From: Aquimarina sp. Aq78
GTDB lineage: Bacteria > Bacteroidota > Bacteroidia > Flavobacteriales > Flavobacteriaceae
Reading direction: 5' to 3'
Length of the DNA stretch: 64,000 nt
NCBI RefSeq assembly: GCF_900299525.1
Contig: NZ_OMKA01000031.1
Location: 1 to 64,000 of the forward strand
Positions 40,633 to 50,500 of the stretch are shown piece after piece. Position 1 is the first letter of the stretch. Each line of letters opens with the position of its first letter. Below the pieces are notes generated by a model. The model searched no databases and was not told the DNA's origin. It saw only the letters and a list, made by a program, of their open reading frames with translations. The position numbers and the translations under genes were made by a program.

Positions 40633-43512
40633 CTATTTAATAATTACTTTCTTTACATCTTGATTTCCTCTCTTTACAAAGTAAATTCCAGAATTTAATC
40701 TAGATACATCAACCTTTATAGTGTTATTTCCTAAAGTTGATTTTACTTCTTTGTTGTATACTACTTTTCCTAGTATATTAACAATTTTGATTTGAGAAGA
40801 TACATTGTCTAAAGACTTGAAAGATATGTTAAGATCTTTCGATGCTGGATTTGGGTACACATTAAATCCAGTAGTTTTGTTTAGGTTGTTTCCGAATGCT
40901 GAGGCAAAAAAAGTAGCGTCACAAGAACCAATAACTACCCAACCTGTAGCAGTTAATTCATATATGGTACCAAAGTATTTTACTTTAGACCCAACAGGAT
41001 ACGTATTTCCTGGTTGATAATCTGGGATGTTATCGCAGTTATTACCATTGGTGTCTTCTAAAGTAGTAAAGCTTATCACAGCAGAATAAGGAGCATCTAC
41101 CTGATTACCACCAGTTGTTCCACATTGACCACGTTGTTGCCAACCTGTGTTAGTAAACTCAAATAAATACCCCTGGTAAGTAACTTTTGCACCAACTTGA
41201 TATGTCTGACCTGCTTGATATGCCGGTACACCAGCACAAGGATCTGTACCACCATCTGTAGAACAGGTGTATTTTACTCTTGCTTCATATTTGGTATTTG
41301 CTGCTAAACCTGTTAGGTTAGTAGTAGCGCCAGAAACTGTAGAAGTTGTATACGAAGCATCTGCAGCTTTTTTATACTCAAAAGTATAGTTTGATACTCC
41401 ATTTATAACCGTCCAGCTTACTGTTGCAGAATTAATAGTTATATTAGAAGAGTTAACTCCTGTAACGGCGTTACAATCACCTCCACCACCATCTGCAGCA
41501 GTAGTAAATTTCACTACAGTTGAGTATGGTGCAGTCTCACCATTTGCACAAGTATATTTTAAACGTACTTCATATGCTGTATCAACGGTTAATCCGTCTA
41601 ATGTTTTGCTAGTGCCTGTTACAGAAGATGTAGTATACGATGCATCTGTAGCTTTTTTGTACTCAAAAGTGTAGGTAGAGATACCTGTAACTGCGTTCCA
41701 GTTAATTGTAGCACCATTTTTAGTAATGTTAGATGTTGCTACTCCGCTTAAAGCAGAACAGTCACCACCGCCACCATCACAGTTTGCATTACCAGTAAAT
41801 TTAGCACCTACACCTACAGCGTTCATCGCATTAGTCACCACTTTTATTTCGCAAGAATTAGCACCATATAAATCTTTAGCCGCATTAATTACTGCATTTC
41901 GAGCTTGAGCATATTTCGAGCTTCTTGTTAAGTAGTTTGTTAAAGAACGATAAGCAATTTTTCCTGCTTTTTCGATACCAATACCTTCTATATCATAATT
42001 AGTTCCGCTATCATTAGATGCTTTTGCTCCTTGAGATACAATATAGAACCAATGATTCATTACACCACTATTGATGTGTACTCCACAATTATCATTTTGG
42101 GAACTAGGTTGGCACCCTTGAGTTTGTAACCAGTTTGTTCCTCCATACGTATCTGGCTGTCTATGTAATTTAGGATTAGAGAGGTCTCTTTTAAGTCTTG
42201 AGTCTGGATGTTTGTCTCCTAGTTTCCAAACCTTAGCGTCTACCACTTTGTTAAAAGTATAATATTCTACCAAAGCTCCAAACATATCACTATAGGATTC
42301 ATTTAAGGCTCCAGATTCTCCTTGATATACCATGGCTCCAGATTCTTGAGTAACCCCATGTGCCATTTCATGACCAACTACATCTAATGGAGTTACTGGT
42401 GTACCTTGAAGTTGTTTGGTATTTCCAAAATACATCCAGGTACCAGACCAAAAAGCATTATCATCACCATATCGACCTGCTCCATTTACATATATGTTGA
42501 TATTACCTCCTCTATTGTCATAACTAGAGCGGTTAAATTCATTTTTGAACATATCCCAGGTTTTCTCTGCTCCCCAATATGCAGCTGTTCTGTGGTTTTG
42601 CTCTCCACCAATTCTAAAATCTTTAGTTTGACTCGAATAGATAGAACGAGAGTTTGTAGGTTCAATTATTGCAGTTTCTGAAGCATTTACTTGTAGTTGT
42701 GCTCCTTGCATGTCATACAAAGCGAGCTTTCTGTTACCAGATTGTCTCATCTCATATCGACCACCACTTTGTGTAACGGTAATATTTTGAGGGCCATAAT
42801 ACCCGGTATCTGTAGTGCCATCTACGTGATGTATCTTTTCTTCAATAAAAAGGATATCACCAGTTGAAGCATCTACAAAAACTTCTTTACGTCCAAAAGG
42901 CTCAACAGAATACATGTCGAATTTGTATGCTAACCTCAATGCATCGGCATTCATTGCATTGTTTTTAGTGATGTAAACTAATTCGCCTTCACCACTTACT
43001 TTCTCATCATTGAAAGTTTTGTTGTTAGTTCTGGGAGCTCTGGCTTCCCAAACGTATCGTTTTGCTTTGATTACGTCTTTTGCTTTTTGTAATGCTTGAT
43101 CAGAAGATAGCGTACTGCTTTTTGCAAAAGATTTAGCTGGTATTGCTGTAAACCATTCTCCGTTGGCAGAAGTTACCTGCCCATTTTTAACGTGGATTAA
43201 ATACATAGAACTCTCTACAGGAATCCCATTAATAGATTGTTGTAAACGGTAATGGGTAAACCCTAATTTGTCTTTGATAACATCAGAAACGATAACTCCT
43301 TGTCCCGATACTGTACCAAAGTGTTCTGTCATAAAATTCTCTGGGGAAGAGAATGATGATTTTTTTGCTGCGTTTTGAGTAGCATCAAAATCGATAGCAT
43401 TGGGAGCCATTCCATTGCCCCCTTTTTGAACAATGTTATACTTCTCCTGTCCATAGGAAGAAAGCATAAGCATCATTGCAAATGCAATTAAGATGTTTAA
43501 TCTTTTTTTCAT
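40633..43512 (-). CDS. secreted M4 (thermolysin-like) metalloprotease with FN3 and chitin-binding-type modules
   Basis: The 959-residue protein has a signal peptide (1-21), an FTP/PepSY-like propeptide (about 55-230), and an M4 peptidase domain (about 235-570) with HEMAH (381-385), the third ligand Glu405 in GALNESYSD and the active-site His479 in GVHINSG. Two fibronectin type III domains follow (about 584-672 and 680-816). A CBM5/12-like module (PAYQAGQTYQVGAKVTYQG, 757-798) interrupts the second FN3, and another follows (about 826-864). A T9SS sorting domain ends the protein (VYPNPASKDLNISF, 885-959). It degrades proteins outside the cell; the CBM-like parts may bind chitin or other polymers. 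Confidence 0.92.
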   Translation of the reverse strand: MKKRLNILIAFAMMLMLSSYGQEKYNIVQKGGNGMAPNAIDFDATQNAAKKSSFSSPENFMTEHFGTVSGQGVIVSDVIKDKLGFTHYRLQQSINGIPVESSMYLIHVKNGQVTSANGEWFTAIPAKSFAKSSTLSSDQALQKAKDVIKAKRYVWEARAPRTNNKTFNDEKVSGEGELVYITKNNAMNADALRLAYKFDMYSVEPFGRKEVFVDASTGDILFIEEKIHHVDGTTDTGYYGPQNITVTQSGGRYEMRQSGNRKLALYDMQGAQLQVNASETAIIEPTNSRSIYSSQTKDFRIGGEQNHRTAAYWGAEKTWDMFKNEFNRSSYDNRGGNINIYVNGAGRYGDDNAFWSGTWMYFGNTKQLQGTPVTPLDVVGHEMAHGVTQESGAMVYQGESGALNESYSDMFGALVEYYTFNKVVDAKVWKLGDKHPDSRLKRDLSNPKLHRQPDTYGGTNWLQTQGCQPSSQNDNCGVHINSGVMNHWFYIVSQGAKASNDSGTNYDIEGIGIEKAGKIAYRSLTNYLTRSSKYAQARNAVINAAKDLYGANSCEIKVVTNAMNAVGVGAKFTGNANCDGGGGDCSALSGVATSNITKNGATINWNAVTGISTYTFEYKKATDASYTTSSVTGTSKTLDGLTVDTAYEVRLKYTCANGETAPYSTVVKFTTAADGGGGDCNAVTGVNSSNITINSATVSWTVINGVSNYTFEYKKAADASYTTSTVSGATTNLTGLAANTKYEARVKYTCSTDGGTDPCAGVPAYQAGQTYQVGAKVTYQGYLFEFTNTGWQQRGQCGTTGGNQVDAPYSAVISFTTLEDTNGNNCDNIPDYQPGNTYPVGSKVKYFGTIYELTATGWVVIGSCDATFFASAFGNNLNKTTGFNVYPNPASKDLNISFKSLDNVSSQIKIVNILGKVVYNKEVKSTLGNNTIKVDVSRLNSGIYFVKRGNQDVKKVIIK

Positions 43513-43845
43513 AATTGTTGATTTTGAGTTTGTATATTAAGCAGACGAAAGTATTCTAAACGAAGTCTCAGATCAACAAACGCCTGTCCTAAACTATGAT
43601 TAAGACGGCTTATGTAAAACATTAAGACACCTTAATAGTCTCGTTATTAAGGTGTTGTGAAATTTGAGTAGAAAATGAAGGGAAGGTAGGTTTTGGTAGT
43701 TTTTTAAGATAAAACTGTGTTTAGTGCTTGATGTTTTAACACTTTTTGTAAAAATAATGTCTATTCAAAGCATCTGGATTTATTTTTTTGTAAGAATATG
43801 TAGATCAACTTCTTACTTTTCTATATCAATATCAGTACAGAAAAA
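43513..43845. other. 333-base intergenic region with an inverted repeat
   Basis: No gene is seen. An 11-bp inverted repeat, ACACCTTAATA (43627-43637) and TATTAAGGTGT (43645-43655) with a 7-base loop, lacks a T run on either side, so an operator or RNA hairpin upstream of the M4 gene is more likely than a terminator. A weak -7-like element on the minus strand (TACTTTCG) lies near 43547-43554. Confidence 0.4.
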
Positions 43846-44577
43846 TTATTTTAATGTGTAGATGAGTTTTGTGGTGATAGCAGCTGTCTTTTCTCTCGAA
43901 GAAGTGTTTAGTGCACCGCCCCAGGAATGATCTTCTCCAGAATATTTACCAGTTATTTGAAAAATACCCATTTTGGCAAGAGTTAGTTCGCCGAGTGTTG
44001 ATCCAGAATTCTTAGCTATTTTCTCTGCTCTTAATTGTGCATTTTCGGTTGCTTTTGAAATCATTTCGATTTTTAACTCTGCAAGTTTTGTATAGTAATA
44101 CCGAGGTTTTTTTGAAGAAAACTGAACTCCTTTGTTTAATAACATTGTGATCTCTCTGGATATTTTTTCAACCTTTTCAACTTCGTTAGAGTTTATTTTT
44201 ATGGTTTGTGATAGTTGATACCCAGTAAAGCTTTCACCAAGATAATTGCCAGTATTAGAGTAATTTGGTTTTGTGATACGATCGGTTGTTACTGCATCAA
44301 AAACTACAGTCTTTACATCGATACCGTTAGAACTTAAATAATCAGTAACTGTTTTTTTATCTTCTTTAAGGTCTTTGTATGCTTGTTGTAGGTCGATATT
44401 AGCTTTGGTGAACTCTCCTTCCCAAACGATGAGATCCGAAGTGAAATTGGTCGTACCATGTCCCGTAACAGCAATTGTTCTTTTGGGTTTATTGCGATTC
44501 ATATAAGCATTTCCTAAAACTATAGAAGAAACGACAATAGCTAACGAAAATAAAACAGAACTAATATTGGTTTTCAT
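43846..44577 (-). CDS. SIMPL (DUF541) domain protein
   Basis: The 243-residue protein has an N-terminal membrane anchor (about 7-25) and a SIMPL domain: RTIAVTGHGTTNFTSDLIVW, YLSSNGIDVKTVVF, a GYQLSQTIKIN strand and ATENAQLRAEKIAKNSGSTL. Family members are periplasmic or outer-membrane-facing proteins of poorly defined role (BP26, SIMPL). It stands alone upstream of the tRNA-Asp gene. Confidence 0.88.
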   Translation of the reverse strand: MKTNISSVLFSLAIVVSSIVLGNAYMNRNKPKRTIAVTGHGTTNFTSDLIVWEGEFTKANIDLQQAYKDLKEDKKTVTDYLSSNGIDVKTVVFDAVTTDRITKPNYSNTGNYLGESFTGYQLSQTIKINSNEVEKVEKISREITMLLNKGVQFSSKKPRYYYTKLAELKIEMISKATENAQLRAEKIAKNSGSTLGELTLAKMGIFQITGKYSGEDHSWGGALNTSSREKTAAITTKLIYTLK

Positions 44578-44704
44578 TTTTTTAAATTTTACTCAAGGTC
44601 TAAGGTAGGTATAAAAAGGATGTCAAAATCCCCCGAATACAGGGATATTTAACTGCTACATGTTTTAGGTTAGATCTGATAAGAAGAAGATTCTTTCCTA
44701 AATT

Positions 44705-44737
44705 AAAAAAAGCCTCTCCAAATTTATGGAAAAGCTT
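44705..44737 (-). terminator. second terminator-like hairpin after tRNA-Asp
   Basis: On the minus strand AAGCTTTTCCA (44737-44727) pairs with TGGAGAGGCTT (with GU pairs), followed by a run of seven T. It may back up the terminator at 44801. Confidence 0.5.
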
Positions 44738-44800
44738 CTCATCGGTTTACTACTAAACCATTCTCACATTAAACGTGAGACAACACAACATTTTCTTGCT

Positions 44801-44833
44801 AAAAAAAGCCTCAACAAAGATTGAGGCTTTTTT
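44801..44833 (-). terminator. terminator of the tRNA-Asp transcript
   Basis: Stem GCCTCAA (44808-44814) with TTGAGGC (44821-44827), extended by the A and T runs on both sides; on the minus strand it ends in seven T. It starts 10 bases after the tRNA 3' end. Confidence 0.85.
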
Positions 44834-44842
44834 GCAATTTTG

Positions 44843-44916
44843 CGGTCTGGACGGGACTCGAACCCGCGACCCCCTGCGTGACAGGCAGGTATTCTAACCA
44901 ACTGAACTACCAGACC
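44843..44916 (-). tRNA. tRNA-Asp(GTC)
   Basis: A 74-base tRNA, CCA not encoded. The acceptor stem GGTCTGG/CCAGACC is perfect, with discriminator G. The anticodon loop CTGTCAC gives GTC (Asp); the T arm has GGTTCGAGTCC. A textbook promoter lies directly upstream at 44935-44965. Confidence 0.97.
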
Positions 44917-44934
44917 AAGGCCTTATTGCGGATG

Positions 44935-44965
44935 CAAATATACACCTCATTTTATTACCCGCAAA
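44935..44965 (-). promoter_or_regulatory. promoter of tRNA-Asp
   Basis: On the minus strand TTTG (44965-44962), 19-base spacer, TATATTTG (44942-44935): a full match to the Bacteroidota housekeeping promoter. Predicted transcription starts about 12 bases before the tRNA 5' end. Confidence 0.8.
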
Positions 44966-45002
44966 TGTTTTTTTTGTTTTTTTTGCCTTTATAATATTTG
45001 GC

Positions 45003-45932
45003 TTATGTAAATTTCTGTCTTTCAACAAAATAAGTGGTTAATATTTTATCAAAATCTTTTGTGGTATCAGCCTCAACATATTTTATACCATATTGAGCGC
45101 ATTTCATTTTTAGATCATAAAAATAAGAAGATACTGCTTTTTGATAATTATCTTTTATATTATCTGCGTATAGGTTAATATGATCGCCTGTTTCTACATC
45201 TACAAATCGGGTAGGTCGGTTACTAAAGTCAAAATTTAATTCTTTCTCACTATCAAACGTATGAAAGAGAATAACCTCGTGTTTGTTGTATTTAAGATGT
45301 CTAAGAGCTTCAAATAATTTTTCGGGATTAGATGTAGCCTGTAACATATCAGTGAACAAAAAAATCAATGATCGCCGATGTATTTTTTCGGCTATCAGGT
45401 GTAAAAACTTAAAAGTATCTGTATTCTTGCTTTTAGAAGTGCTTGTTATGGTTTTATTTAATTGATTAAGTAACATTTGATGATGCCTCTCACTACCTTT
45501 TTCTGGAGCATAATAATCATATTCATCACTATAAATGCTTAACCCAATGGCGTCACGTTGCTTTTTAAGGATATTCATCAAACAAGCTGTGGCTAAAACC
45601 GAAAAGCTAATTTTATTTAATGAACCTAGACGATGTTCTTTTACATGAGGGTAATGCATAGAAGAAGAATTATCGATAATAATATGACACCTCAGGTTTG
45701 TTTCTTCTTCATATCGTTTGGTAAATAGCTTATCTGTTTTAGCAAAAAGTTTCCAGTCTATATGTTTAGTGCTTTCTCCATTATTATACACTTTATGTTC
45801 TGCAAACTCAGCAGAAAAACCATGAAAAGGACTCTTATGCATACCCGAGATGAAACCTTCTACAACTTGCTTGGCAAGTAATTCCAGATTAGTGAACCCT
45901 CCGGTTTTATTAATCTCTTTTTGAATGTCCAT
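45003..45932 (-). CDS. DUF58 domain protein (VWA-like fold)
   Basis: The 309-residue protein matches DUF58: SPFHGFSAEFAEHKVYNNGE, HIDWKLFAKTDKLFTKRYEEE and a MIDAS-like IIDNSSSMHY in a von Willebrand A-type fold, then SLIFLFTDML. DUF58 genes usually accompany MoxR ATPases; none is adjacent here. The role is probably in envelope or protein-complex assembly, by analogy only. It is located upstream of the tRNA-Asp promoter on the same strand. Confidence 0.88.
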   Translation of the reverse strand: MDIQKEINKTGGFTNLELLAKQVVEGFISGMHKSPFHGFSAEFAEHKVYNNGESTKHIDWKLFAKTDKLFTKRYEEETNLRCHIIIDNSSSMHYPHVKEHRLGSLNKISFSVLATACLMNILKKQRDAIGLSIYSDEYDYYAPEKGSERHHQMLLNQLNKTITSTSKSKNTDTFKFLHLIAEKIHRRSLIFLFTDMLQATSNPEKLFEALRHLKYNKHEVILFHTFDSEKELNFDFSNRPTRFVDVETGDHINLYADNIKDNYQKAVSSYFYDLKMKCAQYGIKYVEADTTKDFDKILTTYFVERQKFT

Positions 45933-46020
45933 AGGTAATATTCTTTTATAAAAAAGCGAAGATCAGTATCCTTAATTTTTTAATGATAACAATATACGTA
46001 TTACAAAATTAGTATTCATA

Positions 46021-46055
46021 AAAAAAGGTTTGACTTATAAGTCAAACCTTTTTTT
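46021..46055 (-). terminator. terminator of trxA
   Basis: A perfect 26-bp palindrome at 46025-46050 (arm AAGGTTTGACTTA) inside A and T runs; on the minus strand it ends in at least six T, 20 bases after the trxA stop. Confidence 0.85.
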
Positions 46056-46074
46056 ATTTTTTAATGATAGTTTT

Positions 46075-46392
46075 TTACATCAAAGAATCTAATGCTTCTG
46101 CATATACATTCTTAGGAGAAACTCCTACTTGACGTCCTACTACTTCTCCATTTTGAAAAACCAATACTGTAGGAATATTTCTTACACCATATTTAGCAGC
46201 AAATTCTTGATTCGCATCAACATCTACTTTACCAACAACGGCTTTTCCGTCATATTCTTCACTAATTTGTTCGATGATAGGGCCTACCATTCTACATGGA
46301 CCACACCAAGCCGCCCAAAAATCAACCAATACAGGTTTGTCACTTTTAAGTACTACCTCATCAAAAGTAGCGTCTGTTATTTCTAGTGCCAT
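46075..46392 (-). CDS. trxA: thioredoxin
   Basis: The 105-residue protein is a classical thioredoxin with the redox pair Cys30 and Cys33 in AAWCGPCRM, the conserved Asp24 in VLVDFW, and the cis-proline in RNIPTVLVF. It reduces protein disulfides in the cytoplasm with thioredoxin reductase. A TAATTTTG -7-like element lies at 46442-46435 (minus). Monocistronic, between dnaE-side genes and the DUF58 gene. Confidence 0.96.
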   Translation of the reverse strand: MALEITDATFDEVVLKSDKPVLVDFWAAWCGPCRMVGPIIEQISEEYDGKAVVGKVDVDANQEFAAKYGVRNIPTVLVFQNGEVVGRQVGVSPKNVYAEALDSLM

Positions 46393-46579
46393 AGTTATTT
46401 ATTGTTTAAAAAATTCTTGTTATTTTAATATTCACAAAATTAGTCAATAATTCTGCCAAAGCTTACATCAGTAATATTTGTTTTGACTATAGGGTTATTT
46501 GATTTTCTGATACCAAATATAATATGAAAGTATTACTTTATAGCAAATTACATCTCAAAAATGATAGGTAGAAGTTGAA

Positions 46580-47266
46580 TTATTTTAGAATTTTAAGTTG
46601 TTTGGATAAATATTGTATTGAAACCAGATGAGAAAATAATACAATAGGAACGACTACAGATGCCAACCACACGAATGGGAAATAGAACAAAGCGACATTA
46701 GGCTGGTCAAAAGCAAACTGCTGAAACTGAAAAGGAAAGGAAAGTATGGCATTTATTACTATAAATAATAATAGTGATAAGCATATCAAATTCCAGCCTA
46801 ATAGAAATTTTGGAGAAAGAATTTTATGTATATACCCAAAATAGTATACAAATGGAGCCGTTATTCCTGCAAGGATATCAAAATTTCTACCCGAAAAAGT
46901 CATGAGCTCTGGTATTGATTTGTGTAAAAATAACCAGTATAAAACTAATTCTACAGGTATCCTTATGGTATGAAGTATTGTGAGTATTTTGATATCAAGC
47001 TGACTAATGAATGTTTCCCCTTTTTTTGTAAAAAACAAGAAAACAACAAGTAATAAAGGAGGGATAATTGCTAGACTAAAGCGAGGAGGTAATGAGGTGT
47101 CTAAATAAAAAGATGAATATCCCAGTATCGCCTGTATACTCGCCCATACTATAATGAGAAACAAAACTCTTTTGGAACTATGAGATGCTATATAAAATAA
47201 AAAGACACTAATGCAAGTGGTGGTGATAAAGATAATTGAAATATAAGGAGCTAAATTTTCTAACAT
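46580..47266 (-). CDS. integral membrane protein of unknown function
   Basis: The 228-residue protein has about seven hydrophobic segments spread over its whole length and few charged residues. Recognisable stretches are PPRFSLAIIPPLLLV, RIPVELVLYWLF and SGRNFDILAGITAPFVYYFG, a pattern seen in Bacteroidota hypothetical proteins. No enzyme or transport motif was recognised. It stands alone; a TACATTTG -7-like element lies upstream at 47362-47355 (minus). Confidence 0.7.
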   Translation of the reverse strand: MLENLAPYISIIFITTTCISVFLFYIASHSSKRVLFLIIVWASIQAILGYSSFYLDTSLPPRFSLAIIPPLLLVVFLFFTKKGETFISQLDIKILTILHTIRIPVELVLYWLFLHKSIPELMTFSGRNFDILAGITAPFVYYFGYIHKILSPKFLLGWNLICLSLLLFIVINAILSFPFQFQQFAFDQPNVALFYFPFVWLASVVVPIVLFSHLVSIQYLSKQLKILK

Positions 47267-47546
47267 AACAGGGTTTTATATCTAACAAGATTGTTGTTTG
47301 TTCTAACACTATGGGTAATTTGTGTTTAATGCTATTTTGAATATACATTCAGAACAAATGTAGCAGCTTTCTAAGCTAAAGTTCTTGCCTTATGGCAAGA
47401 AAATCAGATAGTAAGAAGTTTTGGTGATTTTGTTGGTATAAGAAAACCAGGTTCGATTTAATAGCTATTAAGTACCTGTCTTTTTTTTATAAATTTAATC
47501 AATTATACGCGATAACTTCTATGTGTAAATAGTAGGGTGTTGTGTT

Positions 47547-50500
47547 TTAGTTTAATTTATAATATATGGATTCATCCTCAAGAGCAACAAGTAATTCTGG
47601 AGAGATATTTACTTTTTGTTTTCGACTGGGCATGTGCAGTTTTAACTGTTCGGCCATTTCATAGATTACAAAATTGAGCGTATGATTTCCAGTATGCTCT
47701 GTTAGCAATTCTTTTAAGTCATCTATTCTAGAATCAGAAAGCTCATTAATATCCATTTGAATTGTAAGCTTTCTTGCATAGGTTTCCATTACATCATGCA
47801 GTAATTGAAAACTATTAAATTGTATTCTGGGATCTCCTTTTTTACCAGTATCACGGTTTACCCAACCTTCTTTAATAAAAGCTTTGGAATATACAAAGGT
47901 GCTTTTTACCAAGAAAGGACGATGTTTTAGGTATTCTTCGCCAAAAATTCTGAATTCGTGAGCTGTGTTATAATCTTCTATCATAAAAGTAGCCCAGCCT
48001 TTACCATTTTTGGATGTACGATGTTCTACGTTAGAGATTACTCCTCCAAAAGAGATTTCACGATTAATATTACCTTCGAGATCCGCAAAATTGAGCAAGG
48101 TGCCATTGCAGAAATATTTCATTTCATATTTAAAATCATCTAAGGGATGACCAGAGAGATATATTCCTACGACTTCTTTTTCACGTGCTAATTTTTCCAT
48201 TGTTCCCCATTCTTCGCAAGGCGGCACAATGGGTTCGGGGATTTGTACATCACTAGCTTCTCCAAATAGACTTACTTGTGAAGAGTTTTCACTTTCCTGA
48301 AATTTGGATCCATATCGTACTGCTTTTTCTAAGAAAGTAATACCGTCTCCCTCTTCATGGAAATATTGTCCTCTATGAGTTTCAGAAAAGGAATCAAAAC
48401 CTCCGGCTAAAGCTAAACTTTCAAATGCTTTTTTATTAGCTGCACGAAGATCAATACGTTTGGCAAGGTCAAAGATAGATCTGTATGGTCCATCTTCTTT
48501 TCGGCCTTCTACTATGGTAGCTACAGCACCAGTTCCTACGCCTTTAATGGCTCCCATTCCAAAACGAACAGCTCCATCTTTGTTTACCGAAAACTTACGA
48601 TAGGATTCATTTACATCGGGTCCTAGTACGTCCAGTTTCATACGTTTGCATTCCTCCATAAAGAAGGTAACCTGTTTGATGTCGTTCATATTATTAGAAA
48701 GCACAGCCGCCATATATTCTGCTGGATAGTGTGCTTTTAGATATGCTGTCTGGTAAGCAATCCAGGCATAGCAGGTAGAGTGAGATTTATTAAATGCGTA
48801 GGCAGCAAAAGCCTCCCAATCTTTCCATATCTTTTCTAGTTTATCTTCTGCATGACCTTTTTCTGAAGCTTGCTTTATAAACTTAGGCTTCATCTTATCA
48901 AGAACTGCCTTTTGTTTTTTACCCATTGCTTTACGTAGTACATCGGCTTCACCTTTGGTGAAATTTGCCAATTTTTGTGAAAGCAACATCACTTGCTCTT
49001 GATAAACCGTAATTCCGTAGGTTTCTTTTAAATACTCTTCACAAGCTTCAAGATCATAAATGATTTCCTCTGTACCATGTTTTCTATTGATAAAACTAGG
49101 TATATATTCTAATGGCCCAGGACGATATAAGGCATTCATTGCTATAAGATCGGCAAAAACAGTAGGCTTAAGTTCCTTCATGTATTTTTGCATCCCGGGA
49201 GATTCATATTGGAACACCCCTACAGTTTCTCCTCTTTGGAAAAGAGCATAGGTTTCTTCATCATCAAGAGGGAAGTTTTCGGGATCTAGTTCTACTCCAT
49301 GTTTTGCTTTTACAATCTTAACAGTGTCCTTAATTAGGGTTAATGTTTTTAATCCCAGGAAATCCATTTTTAGTAGTCCTGCATTTTCAACTACTGAGTT
49401 GTCAAACTGTGTACAGTACATTTCAGAATCCTTAGCTAATGCTACAGGGACGAATTTGGTAATATCATCTGGTGTTATGATAACTCCACAAGCATGAATT
49501 CCGGTGTTTCTAACAGAGCCTTCTAATACTCTGGCTTGGTTAAGTGTTTCTGCTTCGAGATCACTGCCTTCGGCGATATTAAGAAGTTCATTAACTTTTT
49601 CTAATTCGTCGCTTCTAAATTTTTTCTTTAATGTAGCTTCGTCCACACCAAAAATCTTTCCGAGTTTTGACATGTTAGGGATGAGCTTTGCAATACGATC
49701 TGCATCACCAAGCGGAAGATCTAATACTCGTGCGGTATCTCGTATTGAAGATTTGGCGGCCATTGTACCATAAGTAATGATCTGTGCTACCTGGTTGGAA
49801 CCGTATTTTTCAATTACATAGTCCATGACACGGCTTCGGCCTTCATCATCAAAATCAATATCAATATCAGGCATACTTACACGATCTGGATTTAAGAAAC
49901 GCTCAAAAAGCAAATCGTATTTAATAGGATCAAGATTAGTGATCCACAGACAATAGGCTACTGCAGATCCAGCGGCCGATCCACGTCCGGGACCTACAGA
50001 GACATCCATATCGCGAGCGGCGCGAATAAAATCTTCTACAATCAAGAAATATCCTGGGTATCCGGTTTTTTCAATTACCTGTAATTCAAAATCCAGGCGC
50101 TCATCGATTGAGGGAGTTATATCTCCATATCGTTTTTTTGCACCTTCATAAGTGATATGTCTTAAATATTTGTTTTCGCCTCGTTTACCTCCATCGATCA
50201 GATCTTCTTCGGATCTAAATTCTTCGGGGATATCAAATGCAGGTAATAATACATCTCTAGCAAGTACAAAAGGCTCAATTTTATCTACAATTTCCTGGAT
50301 ATTTATGATCGCTTCTGGTAGATTTTTGAAGAGGTTTTTCATCTCCTCCTGAGATTTGAAGTAATATTCCTGGTTTGGTAGACCGTATCGATATCCTCTA
50401 CCACGACCAATAGGAGTAGCTTGCTTTTCTCCGTCTTTTACACATAAAAGAATATCATGTGCATTAGCATCTTCTTTTTCGCAGTAATAAGTATTGTTGG

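Noticed and set aside
47382-47401. TTCTTGCC/GGCAAGAA hairpin after dnaE
   Set aside because: Clear stem but no T run and about 145 bases after the dnaE stop; not called as terminator.
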